In this document: positions 25,685 through 33,754 of the stretch, piece after piece | Numbering within the stretch: position 1 is the stretch's first letter | How the letters are laid out: every line of letters begins with the position of its first letter | DNA from: Bin87 sp965261925 | Lineage (GTDB): Bacteria; Chloroflexota; Dehalococcoidia; Lucifugimonadales; UBA3495 | Length of the DNA: 64,000 nucleotides | Assembly (NCBI GenBank): GCA_965261925.1 | Contig: OZ253486.1 | Coordinates: 682,001 to 746,000 of the forward strand | Direction of reading: 5' to 3' | Made by a program: the position numbers and the translations under genes | Notes under the pieces: model-generated | The model's database searches: none | Seen by the model: only the letters and a program-made list of their open reading frames with translations | Told to the model about the DNA's origin: nothing

Positions 25685-25803
25685 GCTCGTTGCCTCCCCT
25701 CCTCGTGAAGAGTTTGGTTGGATGCGGTCCGCGTAAGTCTCCGGCGGATTGGCGCAAAACGGTGAAAACGTATAGCATCTTTGTGGCGTAAGGAGCGAAG
25801 AGC

Positions 25804-26466
25804 ATGGCCAGGCGTTGGATCAGCTATAGTGTCGACGAGGACCGGCGAAGCCGGCGCGACCGGAGATGGCGATTGCGCTGGCCGTGGAACTGGGGTCGCG
25901 GCCCTGGCTACGGACGTCCCCACGTGGTGCGGGACCGGCCCAGCCGACAGCGCGGCCGGTCCCGCGACGACGGCGAGCGACGCAGCATCTGGCCGTGGCT
26001 GTTGCTCCTGCTGCTTTTGCTGTTGTTCCTGGGGGCCCTCGTGTTGTTCCTGCTTGACGATCCCGAGGAGAACGGCAGCGCCGAACAGACCGGCGGGACT
26101 GGCGAGCCCGCCGCGCCCGGGGACCTGGTTGCGGGCGGTGTCGTGCCACCGGTCGGCTCGGCCCTGGCCTTGACCCGCGCCGATGACGGCAGCACCATGG
26201 TTTCCGTTCCGGAACGCCCTTCGCTGCGGCTGGGAGAGGACGCGAAGGTCATCGACCTCGGCGACGGCTCCTGCCACGACCAACGCTACGTCCTGATGAC
26301 CGACGGCAAGGCTGTCCCCATAGAGGACCTCGACGAGGCGACGGTCGACGCGCTGGCCCGGTCCAATGTGGCGATCGACACCGTGGCCCTCAGCCCGGGG
26401 GCCGACACGAGCGCCCTGCGGGCCATCGCCTCCCGCACCGGTGGGACGTTCGCGAAAATGGAGTAA
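25804..26466 (+). CDS. Membrane-anchored VWA-like protein lacking the MIDAS half
   Basis: A 220-residue protein. AAGGAG precedes the ATG. A very basic N-terminus (about 60 residues, RWISYSVDEDRR) leads to one membrane helix (WPWLLLLLLLLLFLGALVLF), an acidic Gly-rich linker, then a C-terminal part RYVLMTDGKAVP and VAIDTVALSPGADTSALRAIASRTGG. That part matches the second half of a von Willebrand A domain. The first half, with the DxSxS metal site, is missing. The downstream gene has the same N-terminal layout and a complete VWA domain, so this is probably a degenerate or repurposed paralogue. Confidence 0.6.
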   Translation: MARRWISYSVDEDRRSRRDRRWRLRWPWNWGRGPGYGRPHVVRDRPSRQRGRSRDDGERRSIWPWLLLLLLLLLFLGALVLFLLDDPEENGSAEQTGGTGEPAAPGDLVAGGVVPPVGSALALTRADDGSTMVSVPERPSLRLGEDAKVIDLGDGSCHDQRYVLMTDGKAVPIEDLDEATVDALARSNVAIDTVALSPGADTSALRAIASRTGGTFAKME

Positions 26467-26580
26467 TGCACTTTGACGCAATCCGTGGAGATACAATCCG
26501 AGCACTCCTGATTTTTGGCAGTTACATAGTAGAATGGGTGCGGCCACACGTCCCCTTGCTGCTGGAAATGGAGTAGTGAT

Positions 26581-27297
26581 ATGGCGTTTGACGCACGTTG
26601 GATTTCCTACGACCCCCGCGAGGCCCGGCGTAGGCGCCGTACATGGCCGTGGTTTTTGCTCGTGTTGCTGCTGCTGGTTGCCATTCTCGCTGGCGGCTGG
26701 CTCTGGTACGAAAACTCGGAAGCCATCGATCTTGCTCGACCGGTAGCGATACAGGCCGCGTTGCCCGCGCTCCTCATCGATGATGCGATGGTTGTCTATG
26801 TGGTGGACGACTCCGGCAGTATGGAAGACAAACTGTTGCCGTTGTATCAAGCGTTGCAGGAGGTGGCCGATAAGCCCACCGAAAACAGCGAAATTGCATT
26901 GCTGATGTTTGGCACAACAAACCGGATGCTCTTTGATTTCACTGAACCGGGCGATGCTCCCTGGGATACTGCCATTCCGTCCTTCACCGCCGGCAGCGGC
27001 AAAACGGCGATGTTTCTGGCCTTGCAAAAGGCTCACGAGATGTTTCCGGACCGCCCGGTCTGTCACGAGGAAACTCGCTTCATCTTTTTCAACGAGACCA
27101 CCTGCCGACAGAACCGGATTGTCCTTATGTCTGATGGTGTTGCCGGGGACCTTTACCTCGCCGAAGCAGCTATTGCTAACCTGGTCCACGCCGGCGTCCC
27201 GGTAGATACTATTGCTTTCGGCGTAGATGCCGACGAGGAGGGGCTGCGACTTATCTCCGAGATAACCGGCGGCAGATTCATACAAGCCTACTACTGA
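26581..27297 (+). CDS. Membrane-anchored VWA-domain protein
   Basis: A 238-residue protein: a short basic N-terminus (ARWISYDPREARRRRR), one membrane helix (FLLVLLLLVAILAGGWLWY), then a VWA domain. The metal-ion-dependent adhesion site starts VVYVVDDSGSMEDK, a full DxSxS motif, and the domain continues with TAGSGKTAMFLAL (the conserved Thr region) and IVLMSDGVAG, ending DTIAFGVDADEEGLRLISEI. VWA domains mediate metal-dependent protein contacts and often pair with MoxR-type ATPases. The neighbours are a VWA-like paralogue and a PaREP1-like gene. This plus-strand group is inserted among minus-strand phage genes. Confidence 0.8.
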   Translation: MAFDARWISYDPREARRRRRTWPWFLLVLLLLVAILAGGWLWYENSEAIDLARPVAIQAALPALLIDDAMVVYVVDDSGSMEDKLLPLYQALQEVADKPTENSEIALLMFGTTNRMLFDFTEPGDAPWDTAIPSFTAGSGKTAMFLALQKAHEMFPDRPVCHEETRFIFFNETTCRQNRIVLMSDGVAGDLYLAEAAIANLVHAGVPVDTIAFGVDADEEGLRLISEITGGRFIQAYY

Positions 27298-27360
27298 TCT
27301 GTTGGGCTTCCCGGTAGCGGCTGAAATCTTTGCCATACCGGGGAGCAGGAACGACCCATA

Positions 27361-28074
27361 ATGACTGTCCAGGATACCGCCCAAGCGTTCTTTGACGCCG
27401 CCGACCAGCATTTTGAGGACGAAGAGCCGCTGCTGGCCTACGAAAACCTGTGGAACGCGGCAGCCCACGCCCTGACCGCCGTGGCGGAAATGCGCGGCTG
27501 GCCGACCGATGACCCTCAAGCCCTGAAGGCCGCCGCCGACCGACTGGCCAATGAGGCCAGCAACCACCACCTGCGGCACGAATTCGCCGTGGCCCAGCAG
27601 TTCCGCGCCAAGTTCAATTACGGCTTCGTCGAGCGCCATCAGCTTGCCGACTACTGCCGGCTGATGCGCGAATTCGTCGACCGTATGCTCGCGATGTTGG
27701 ATACGGAAGGTCAGGTTGGTTCTCTGACGCCCCGCGAACATGGCCGAGCGGCGCAGGAAACTTTGGAAGCTGCCGAGGCGGAGTTCGCGGCGGGAGAGGT
27801 TACGGCCGGCTCGGCCAGGCTGTGGCAGGCCGCCGCCCATGTCGTCACGGCCGTGGCCGGTGAGCGCGGTTGGCCTTGCGAAGACCATCAGGCGGTGAAA
27901 ACCGCCGCCGATCGCCTGGCCGCCGGCGACGCCGCGGTCATCGCCGGTTTCTTCGCCGCGCAGCAGTTTCACGCCAACGCCAGTCTCGACTTCATGGAGC
28001 CTGACGACGTTGCCCGCGGCGTTCCCCTGGCACGAGATTTCATTCATCGCGTGTTGGCGTTGCTTGAAGGCTAA
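27361..28074 (+). CDS. Duplicated PaREP1/HEPN-like helical protein
   Basis: A 237-residue protein made of two related helical halves. Each has the pattern seen in WNAAAHALTAVAEMRGWP (residues about 31-48) and WQAAAHVVTAVAGERGWP (about 157-174), followed by LKAAADRLA or VKTAADRLA. This is the PaREP1-type, HEPN-related four-helix fold. A single-domain relative is encoded at 32189-32542 on the minus strand. No catalytic RxxxxxH motif typical of toxic HEPN RNases is evident. Function is unknown. It lies 63 bases after the VWA gene and is probably cotranscribed with it. Confidence 0.6.
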   Translation: MTVQDTAQAFFDAADQHFEDEEPLLAYENLWNAAAHALTAVAEMRGWPTDDPQALKAAADRLANEASNHHLRHEFAVAQQFRAKFNYGFVERHQLADYCRLMREFVDRMLAMLDTEGQVGSLTPREHGRAAQETLEAAEAEFAAGEVTAGSARLWQAAAHVVTAVAGERGWPCEDHQAVKTAADRLAAGDAAVIAGFFAAQQFHANASLDFMEPDDVARGVPLARDFIHRVLALLEG

Positions 28075-28155
28075 TCCGGCGAGAACGGCCGTTGCTGATC
28101 CCGGACCGCTATGGGATAATCGTTTCATTCTCATAGGTCTATATGTGCTATCAAC

Positions 28156-28503
28156 ATGATTACCTCCGAGCTCTACATCCTCTACGGTTTTCTTGCCTTC
28201 ATCTCCCTGCTGCTGGTTACCCTTATCGGGATTCAGCTGCGGCAGTCTTTCACGATTGGCAGAATGCAGGGCCAACTCGATGGTCTCACCGAGCGACTCA
28301 ATGGTCTGGCCGAGAGGCTCAATGGCCTTGAGGCCAGGATCGAAAGGCTGGAGGACCAAATGGCGTCTCTCCGCGCCGAAGTCGCCGAAATCAGGGGAAT
28401 GCTGCTCGGCCTGAACAGTCGCATGGACCTGCTGATGCGCCACCACCACGACGAAGCCGGCCGCGTCGTCATCGTTCCTGCGGAGGAAGTAGCCGCCGAC
28501 TGA
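28156..28503 (+). CDS. Membrane-anchored coiled-coil protein
   Basis: A 115-residue protein: one N-terminal membrane helix (LYGFLAFISLLLVTLIGIQL) then a coiled coil of about 60 residues with heptads such as LDGLTERLNGLAERLNGLEA and a His-rich stretch (MRHHHDE) near the end. Two identical LNGLAERLNGL-type units indicate repeat expansion. It resembles in plan the 19470 protein. It is the last plus-strand gene before the minus-strand capsid genes, ending 14 bases from the 3' end of the tail gene. Confidence 0.55.
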   Translation: MITSELYILYGFLAFISLLLVTLIGIQLRQSFTIGRMQGQLDGLTERLNGLAERLNGLEARIERLEDQMASLRAEVAEIRGMLLGLNSRMDLLMRHHHDEAGRVVIVPAEEVAAD

Positions 28504-28517
28504 CCCGCTCCGGCCCA

Positions 28518-28949
28518 TTACCACGTCCCCAGCGCCGCCGATCCGTCCTGCCGGAACTTGGCCTCGAACCGCACCGGCTCGCCGGCCGCGCTGCTGATCC
28601 GGTAGGACAGGCACACGAACCGTCCCGACACCCGACGCTTTCCCGTCCCGTTGCCGGCCGGCCCGTACTCCACGGCGACGGTCTGTCCGACGATCCCCGA
28701 CAGCACGGCGTCCGGACCGATGCCTGGCGTGTCGTCCCACCGGCCCGACAGGATGAACTCCTGCGCCACCGCCGGCCCCGGCGCCGTCCGCGCCGCGGCT
28801 TCGTTCACGCCGGACACGTCCCGCGCGTCGAGTTCCACGCCCAGGGGCCCGACCCGTTCCATCCACGGGGACAGGTCCCGCATCACCCCGTCGGAGTCCG
28901 CCACCGCCACGTAGCTGCGTCCGGCGCTGGCATATCCCGTCACCCTCAC
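28518..28949 (-). CDS. Phage tail protein, small
   Basis: A 143-residue protein, probably a tail tube or tail completion protein. The GTG start at 28949 overlaps the preceding gene's stop by four bases (GTGA), so translation is coupled; a second in-frame GTG lies six bases later. It opens VTGYASAGRSYVAVADSDGV and includes SGRWDDTPGIGPDAVLSGI and VSGRFVCLSYRISSAAGEPV, which fit a phage tail-tube-like beta-rich domain. It belongs to the capsid operon read from right to left and ends at the border with the plus-strand cargo genes. Confidence 0.6.
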   Translation of the reverse strand: MRVTGYASAGRSYVAVADSDGVMRDLSPWMERVGPLGVELDARDVSGVNEAAARTAPGPAVAQEFILSGRWDDTPGIGPDAVLSGIVGQTVAVEYGPAGNGTGKRRVSGRFVCLSYRISSAAGEPVRFEAKFRQDGSAALGTW

Positions 28950-29797
28950 ACCCCCAGGGTGGCGGTGCGCCGGCGGAACGGGCCCAGGAGCGCACGGGCA
29001 GTCGGGGAGATGCCGCCCACATCTCCCCAACCCTCGCCCTCCGGTGGCCGGAAAGGCGCCCCAAGCCTCTCCCGCCACCAGACGGCGGCCTGCAGCAGGC
29101 ACGCTTCCGTCACCCCCTTCGGGTAGCGGTACATCGATACTCCCGAGCCCACGGCGTGGGTCGTTGGGGCCGTTCCGTTGACGCCGCGTTGCACGGTGAG
29201 CGTTGTCACGCCCTGCCCGTCGTCGGACACCGCCGTGACGTAAACCTGTTCGTCGCCGATCCGCAGCGTGTGGCTGGCTGACAGTGTCCCAGAGGCTCCG
29301 CCCGCCGCCGCAACGGTGATTGTCGTGTCACCCATCGCGACCTCCGTGCCGGACACCTGCAAACCCGTGTCCTCGCGCACGTCGCCGTAGCCCCAGGCGC
29401 CGGTGACGATGACGCCGCCCCGGCTCAGCGGGAACCTCCGGCCGCCGGTGGTGGCCACGATGCGGGTGTAGGGTCGTCCGCCCGGCTCCGTGGGCGAGGC
29501 GTTCAGCGGGTAGGCCAGCCAGTCGCCGGTGGTCCAGCCGACCCAGCGGCCCGTGGATCCCTCGCGCACCCGCACCTCGGCGGCCGATACCAGATCGGCC
29601 ACCGCCAGGGAGACCCTGCCCCGGCCGTCGAACCGCCGCTCTCCCGTCGTGGCGAAGAAGTGGCGGTCGCAGTGCCCGTCGATCCACCGCGACGCCGTTT
29701 CCAGCAGCCCCAGCAACCGTTCGTCCTGTCCGTCGTCCGGCGTGTTCAGAAACGCCGCCGATTTCAGTGTCGTCAGGTCGCCATAGACATTGGGCAT
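28946..29797 (-). CDS. Phage head-tail connector-type protein
   Basis: A 283-residue protein starting at ATG 29797 after GGAGGAA. The N-terminal part (VYGDLTTLKSAAFLNTPDDG; DERLLGLLETASRWIDGHCD) is the helical head of gp6/HK97-type connector adaptor proteins, which begin with this kind of short helical domain. The remainder has beta-rich inserts (VQRGVNGTAPTTHAVGSGV, a common phage surface motif) and a helical end (EACLLQAAVWWRERLGAPF). It follows the capsid gene at the expected position of a connector. Overlap with the tail gene shows an operon. Confidence 0.65.
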   Translation of the reverse strand: MPNVYGDLTTLKSAAFLNTPDDGQDERLLGLLETASRWIDGHCDRHFFATTGERRFDGRGRVSLAVADLVSAAEVRVREGSTGRWVGWTTGDWLAYPLNASPTEPGGRPYTRIVATTGGRRFPLSRGGVIVTGAWGYGDVREDTGLQVSGTEVAMGDTTITVAAAGGASGTLSASHTLRIGDEQVYVTAVSDDGQGVTTLTVQRGVNGTAPTTHAVGSGVSMYRYPKGVTEACLLQAAVWWRERLGAPFRPPEGEGWGDVGGISPTARALLGPFRRRTATLGV

Positions 29798-29832
29798 TTG
29801 TATTCCTCCGTTCAACAAGCCACCGTCTCACG

Positions 29833-29860
29833 TCGGGGCGTATGATTGTTCGCCCCTACG
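29833..29860. repeat. GGGGCG-type hairpin repeat in the capsid operon
   Basis: GTCGGGGCG and CGCCCCTAC form a nine-position imperfect stem around a ten-base centre, between the capsid and connector genes. It is a member of the same dispersed family as 16177, 21189 and 43274. Confidence 0.5.
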
Positions 29861-29871
29861 GATGGTCTGGG

Positions 29872-31212
29872 TTACACCGTGATGTTGTACTGCAACGCCG
29901 TGTGCTTGGCAGATGATCGTGTTCCGGTCCGCTCCATGAAGGCCAGGCGCATGCTGATCACCATGATGTTCTGCCGCTTCTGGATGTCCCGGGTCGTCTC
30001 GATCATCAGTTCCCGCCGGAACCCCAGGCGCCACTGCGTCCGGTTCACCACCAGCAGGCGACCCTTGGTGTTGCTGTTGCCGCCGTCGGTCACCTTGCCG
30101 TCGGCGTCCGACTGCGCCATCTGCTCCGACACGATGACCGGGATGCCGTCCACCTGGGCCAGCTGACCGTTGAGCAGCGTGGCCTGTGCGCCCAGCTTGT
30201 CCAGCGTGCGGAACTCGCTCACGCCCAGCGACTTGATGTACGTCCCGACGTCGGCGATGTAGGCCAGCTCCGACGGACGCACCCCGTACTTGCCGAGCAG
30301 ACCCCGCGCCTCGTTGAACATGTCGGCGCTGGGCGCGGCGGAGTGGGCGTTGCCCTGCGACGTGTTGTCCACCAGCGGCAGGTGCAGCAGACCGTCGAAG
30401 CCAACCAGCCAGTGGGCCTTGCCCGCGGTCGACGCGGCAATGGTCGCGCCATCGGCGTTGATGTTGTTCTGCGCCGTGGTGTCGGCGTTCAGCAGCACGT
30501 CGTCGATCACCTCCACGGCGTTGCGGACCAGCGTGCTGCGCACCTCCGCCGCCATGGCGATCACCGCGTCCTCTTCCAGCGTCAGCGACCAGGGAACCTC
30601 GGCCACCAGCTCGTATGCCGTCAGCGTCTGCCGGCCCGTGGCCAGCGCCGTCTCGGTGGTGGCCGTGTTCTCCGTGCCGGGATACCAGGACACCTCGCCC
30701 ATCTGCAGCGGTATCTCGAAGGGGTTGGTGGGCATGTCCACCCGGGTGAACAGGCCGGCCACGTGGGTATCCACGTTGATGTCCGCCCACAATGCGGCCG
30801 CCTCGCCGGTGGCAACCAGCTCGTCGCCCGTGCCGGCCGTCGTGCTGTCCATGGCCGCCTTCAGGTTAGCCTGCCAGTCCTCCAGCGCCCGGGGGTTCAC
30901 GTCGCCCGGCTCGCGCTGCTGGGCCGCCAGGACGCTGCGCACGCAGGCCAGGTCCAGCGCGTCCATGCCCTGGTACTTGCCGTAGGGAACCCGTGGCCGC
31001 TCGGTGCCCCGCTCTCCTCCGGAGAAACGGGCCAGCATGGCCTGCCGTTCACCGGACCGCTGCTTCTCGGTAAGCTCACCCACGGCCCGGCTGATTCTTT
31101 CAAGCTCCTCCCGCAGGGGCGGCAGGTCGGCGTCCAGCCGCTGGCGGTAGAACTCACGAACCTCCGCAACCTCGTTCTTGATCGTCTCCAGTTCCCATGT
31201 CGAAAGCGTCAT
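29872..31212 (-). CDS. Phage major capsid protein (HK97 fold)
   Basis: A 446-residue major capsid protein starting at ATG 31212 after AAAGGAG. Residues 1-50 form a charged coiled-coil scaffold region (delta domain: EVAEVREFYRQRLDADLPPL), removed by protease in HK97-like phages. The mature part has VDTHVAGLFTRVDMPTNPFE, AYELVAEVPWSLTLEEDAVI (E-loop and spine region) and VVNRTQWRLGFRRELMIETT near the end. Position next to a prohead protease and before a connector confirms it. Seems intact. Confidence 0.88.
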   Translation of the reverse strand: MTLSTWELETIKNEVAEVREFYRQRLDADLPPLREELERISRAVGELTEKQRSGERQAMLARFSGGERGTERPRVPYGKYQGMDALDLACVRSVLAAQQREPGDVNPRALEDWQANLKAAMDSTTAGTGDELVATGEAAALWADINVDTHVAGLFTRVDMPTNPFEIPLQMGEVSWYPGTENTATTETALATGRQTLTAYELVAEVPWSLTLEEDAVIAMAAEVRSTLVRNAVEVIDDVLLNADTTAQNNINADGATIAASTAGKAHWLVGFDGLLHLPLVDNTSQGNAHSAAPSADMFNEARGLLGKYGVRPSELAYIADVGTYIKSLGVSEFRTLDKLGAQATLLNGQLAQVDGIPVIVSEQMAQSDADGKVTDGGNSNTKGRLLVVNRTQWRLGFRRELMIETTRDIQKRQNIMVISMRLAFMERTGTRSSAKHTALQYNITV

Positions 31213-31291
31213 AACCTTGCAATCTCCTTTCCCGACATTTCCTCTTCGGAAATCCCGTCTATCCTGTCTATCCATGCCAATTCCGTAGCGC

Positions 31292-32017
31292 TCACCCACG
31301 TAGCCCGCGCAGCAGGCCCACCACCTCGTTCAGCGAACGGGTCGCTTCCGCTGGCGCTGGGGCGGCCGCATCGTCCGCGAGCAGGGCGCCGCCGTTGGCC
31401 GGGACGGGCACCGCGCTGATCTCCAGGAGTTCCTGCTCCAGGAAGCGGATGCCCAGGAACGCGCCGTTCACCGGGTCGCGCCGCTCCTCGAAGCGCAGGG
31501 GCCGGAAACCCACCGACACGCCGCGCTGGTAGCCCTGGCGGTAGAGCCGCTCCACCTGGCCGGCAAACTCCGTGGGCGCGAACTCCAGCCGCGCCCGCAG
31601 AGCCCGTCCGTCGCTCCACACCGCCTCCGCCCGTCCGATGGCCGGCTCGCCGTAATCGTGGGCCCACAGCACCACCGGGTTGTCCCGGTAGGCGTCCAGC
31701 CACCACCCCTCCGGCGCGACGGTATCGCCGTGCCGGTCCACCTCCCCCGTGGACGCCACGAAAACCAGCGGGCCGGCCCCGGCATCTTCCACGACGGCCC
31801 AGCCATTGGCCCCGTCGGCCGGCCGCTCGTGGCGGGTCCGTCGTACCGCCGGCGTACCCGCGTCCCACTTGCAGACCACCGGGGCCTCGGCCATTCCCCG
31901 CCGGTGCGCCGCCAGCGCCGCCAGCAGCGCGGCCCGACTGTCGGGCAGACCTCGCGGCGCCGGCCACCCCGTCCGTCCCTGCCGACGCGCTCCCGCTTCC
32001 ATCATCGTCCTCATCAT
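31292..32017 (-). CDS. Phage prohead protease (HK97 family, U35)
   Basis: A 241-residue prohead protease. GGAGG precedes ATG 32017 (a second ATG follows directly). The core reads FVASTGEVDRHGDTVAPEGW, PVVLWAHDYGEPAIGRAE (catalytic His region), GYQRGVSVGFRP (catalytic Ser) and LLEISAVPVPAN, all characteristic of U35 proteases. It cleaves the scaffolding domain of the capsid protein encoded next. The N-terminal 60 residues are Arg-rich. The upstream terminase and portal genes expected in a complete phage are not on this side. Confidence 0.85.
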   Translation of the reverse strand: MMRTMMEAGARRQGRTGWPAPRGLPDSRAALLAALAAHRRGMAEAPVVCKWDAGTPAVRRTRHERPADGANGWAVVEDAGAGPLVFVASTGEVDRHGDTVAPEGWWLDAYRDNPVVLWAHDYGEPAIGRAEAVWSDGRALRARLEFAPTEFAGQVERLYRQGYQRGVSVGFRPLRFEERRDPVNGAFLGIRFLEQELLEISAVPVPANGGALLADDAAAPAPAEATRSLNEVVGLLRGLRG

Positions 32018-32071
32018 TCGGATACCTCCTCGCCGGCGCGATCCGATGCCCAGGCCGTCCGCCACCCACGC

Positions 32072-32117
32072 AAAAAGCCGGTGGGATCGACCTGCCATCA
32101 GGTCAGTCCCACCGGCT
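32072..32117 (-). terminator. Rho-independent terminator, minus strand
   Basis: AGCCGGTGGGA (32076-32086) pairs perfectly with TCCCACCGGCT (32107-32117), with an inner GACCTG/CAGGTC pairing. Read on the minus strand the stem is followed by TTTTT. It ends transcripts of the PaREP1-like gene (32189-32542) just before the capsid operon, so that operon needs its own promoter or antitermination. Confidence 0.8.
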
Positions 32118-32188
32118 CTTCTCTCGCTTGATTTAGTCTAGGCTAGCAGCCCGTCACGGTAGCCGTCAACGCCGCGCTGTCAGCATTT

Positions 32189-32542
32189 TCACGACAATTG
32201 GCCCTCTAACTTTTCCACCAACCGCCCCACATCGTCCAGGTGACGAGCGACGTTGTTGGCAGTATCCCAATTCTCGTAGAAGTTGACGTGGAGGCTGTTG
32301 GCCACCGCGAACAGTCGGCTGATATCCGCGTCCCCGGTCTCGTCCACCAAGCGGGAAACAGCAGCGAAGAGCGCCGCGTACTGCCGATGCTGCCAGCCGC
32401 GCTGCTCGGCAACCGCCTTCACCATTTGCGCCGCCGCGCCCCAGCCCTTCTCCGACGCCTGCCGCACGTCGCCCTGCGCCAGTTCGGCATTGGCCTGTTG
32501 CAGCAAATGGTGCGCTGCCTGCGCGTATGTCTCCGTTACCAC
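32189..32542 (-). CDS. PaREP1/HEPN-like helical protein, single domain
   Basis: A 117-residue protein with the same four-helix pattern as the duplicated protein at 27361: WGAAAQMVKAVAEQRGWQ, ALFAAVSRLVDETGD and ANSLHVNFYENWD. It lies alone, ending in a strong terminator. It stands at the right edge of the capsid module, while the fused double version is within the cargo, so the two may be linked in origin. No catalytic residues are recognised. Confidence 0.6.
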   Translation of the reverse strand: MVTETYAQAAHHLLQQANAELAQGDVRQASEKGWGAAAQMVKAVAEQRGWQHRQYAALFAAVSRLVDETGDADISRLFAVANSLHVNFYENWDTANNVARHLDDVGRLVEKLEGQLS

Positions 32543-32683
32543 AGTTTTCCCAATCGATCCAAACCTTCTGTAATCGCAGTGTACTACACCTATTCGCGGT
32601 GGCTACCATACGACTTGCCACCACGGGTCATCGCTTGAACATGCGCTACAATGATCCCAGATTGTTACTTCGAGGCTGGAGCC

Positions 32684-33022
32684 ATGCCCGACACCGCGCG
32701 CGAATCCATCCATGTGTTTCACCGGGACGCCCAGGGCATCCCCGATTACTCGATTGCCCTGACTTGTACCTATACCCTCGAAGCGGACCAATGGGTCGGT
32801 GTTTGTGACGAACTGGGCACATCGGCCTTCGCCGACACGCTGGAGCAAGTCCGCATCGAGTTGCAGGAAGCGGTGCAACTGCAATTGAACGAGGTCGAAC
32901 GCCTCGCCGACGTGCGCGACTACCTGGCAGAATATGAGGTACCCATTTTCCCTCTGAACCAACGTGAAGCAGCGGGTTTTGCCGTTGCCTCTGGTAGCCG
33001 CCTTGAATATATCGGGACGTGA
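32684..33022 (+). CDS. HicB-like antitoxin
   Basis: A 112-residue protein starting at the ATG at 32684 (an in-frame ATG at 32651 has weaker context). It has the HicB strand-helix plan: IALTCTYTLEADQWVGVCDE followed by GTSAFADTLEQVRIELQEAV. The C-terminal 30 residues (ERLADVRDYLAEYEVPIFPL) replace the usual DNA-binding tail. It differs from the pair at 12126. It overlaps the downstream HicA-like gene, as usual for coupled toxin-antitoxin genes. Confidence 0.65.
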   Translation: MPDTARESIHVFHRDAQGIPDYSIALTCTYTLEADQWVGVCDELGTSAFADTLEQVRIELQEAVQLQLNEVERLADVRDYLAEYEVPIFPLNQREAAGFAVASGSRLEYIGT

Positions 33023-33243
33023 TCTCATGCGCCTACTGGAAGCCGATGGATGGAGCCGCGGTCGCCGTACCAATCACGGCATCTTCTTTCACCAGCAGTT
33101 CCTCGGGCGAACTGCAGCCAAGGTTCACCGTTATCCCCGACAAATCCGCGCCCCTTCCCAACGGAACCCTGGCCGATATCCTGAGACCGAAACAGACCGG
33201 CATCGGTAGAGCCGGCCTGCAAGCGTTGATGTACGCGCAATAG
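32964..33243 (+). pseudogene. HicA-like toxin, frameshifted
   Basis: The frame from ATG 32964 (or the TTG at 33003) gives LNISGRDLMRLLEADGWSRGRR and NHGIFFHQQF, the HicA N-terminus with its conserved glycine and histidine (here NHG in place of GSH). Near 33105 the frame must shift by one to continue GELQPRFTVIPDKSAPLPNG and TLADILRPKQTGIGRAGLQA, the end of the HicA fold. As it stands the product is truncated and toxin activity lost. The antitoxin gene upstream remains open. Confidence 0.65.
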
Positions 33244-33304
33244 CCCGCCCCAGTCGTGAGCGAAACTCCGCCCGGGGACGAGCAGTCATTTTCCCACTCC
33301 GCGG

Positions 33305-33754
33305 TTACTCGCTGCCCAGTACGTCGTCGGCGCTCTTCACCGTGAATTCCAGCACGCCCTCCGCCCGGTCGTACAACATACGCAAACGGTTGATGATATC
33401 TCGCCCCAACAGTGAAGGGAGACGGTTTGTGCTGTGCGTTGGGTCTGCGGCCGGCTTTGCGACGAGGACATCAACCTCGTAACTGCGAATTTCTCTTGCT
33501 TCGCCGTCGACGAACTCCAGTACCGCGGGCTCCATGAAATACGTCGCCGGACCGCCCACGCCATTGGAGATGACGGGGTTTTCCAGTCGTTCGAAAGGAA
33601 CTGCGGCGGGCATACCGTCCCGGGGATGAATGCAAGTCGCATGCGCTCCGGTGTCAGCCAGGAAAGTTATAATTCTGGTTATACCAAACCGGGGCAGCGT
33701 CAGGTAGCCTTCAACAAAGGGCTGCCCGGTGGACGTAAATTCTCCGGCAATCAC
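33305..33754 (-). CDS. Retropepsin-like aspartic protease
   Basis: A 149-residue protein with FLADTGAHATCIHPRD (catalytic Asp-Thr-Gly) and RLPSLLGRDIINRLRMLYD near the C-terminus, typical of single-domain retropepsin-like proteases. Start ATG 33754 overlaps the stop of the preceding DUF2806 gene by four bases (ATGA), so the two are translationally coupled. A partner relation with the DUF2806 protein is inferred only from this coupling. Confidence 0.7.
   Translation of the reverse strand: MIAGEFTSTGQPFVEGYLTLPRFGITRIITFLADTGAHATCIHPRDGMPAAVPFERLENPVISNGVGGPATYFMEPAVLEFVDGEAREIRSYEVDVLVAKPAADPTHSTNRLPSLLGRDIINRLRMLYDRAEGVLEFTVKSADDVLGSE

Noticed and set aside
25681..29064. Minus-strand frame of 1127 codons over the VWA and coiled-coil genes
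   Set aside because: It changes character along its length and shows no domain, while plus-strand genes in the same region have ribosome sites, membrane helices and VWA motifs. It is a stop-poor antisense frame.
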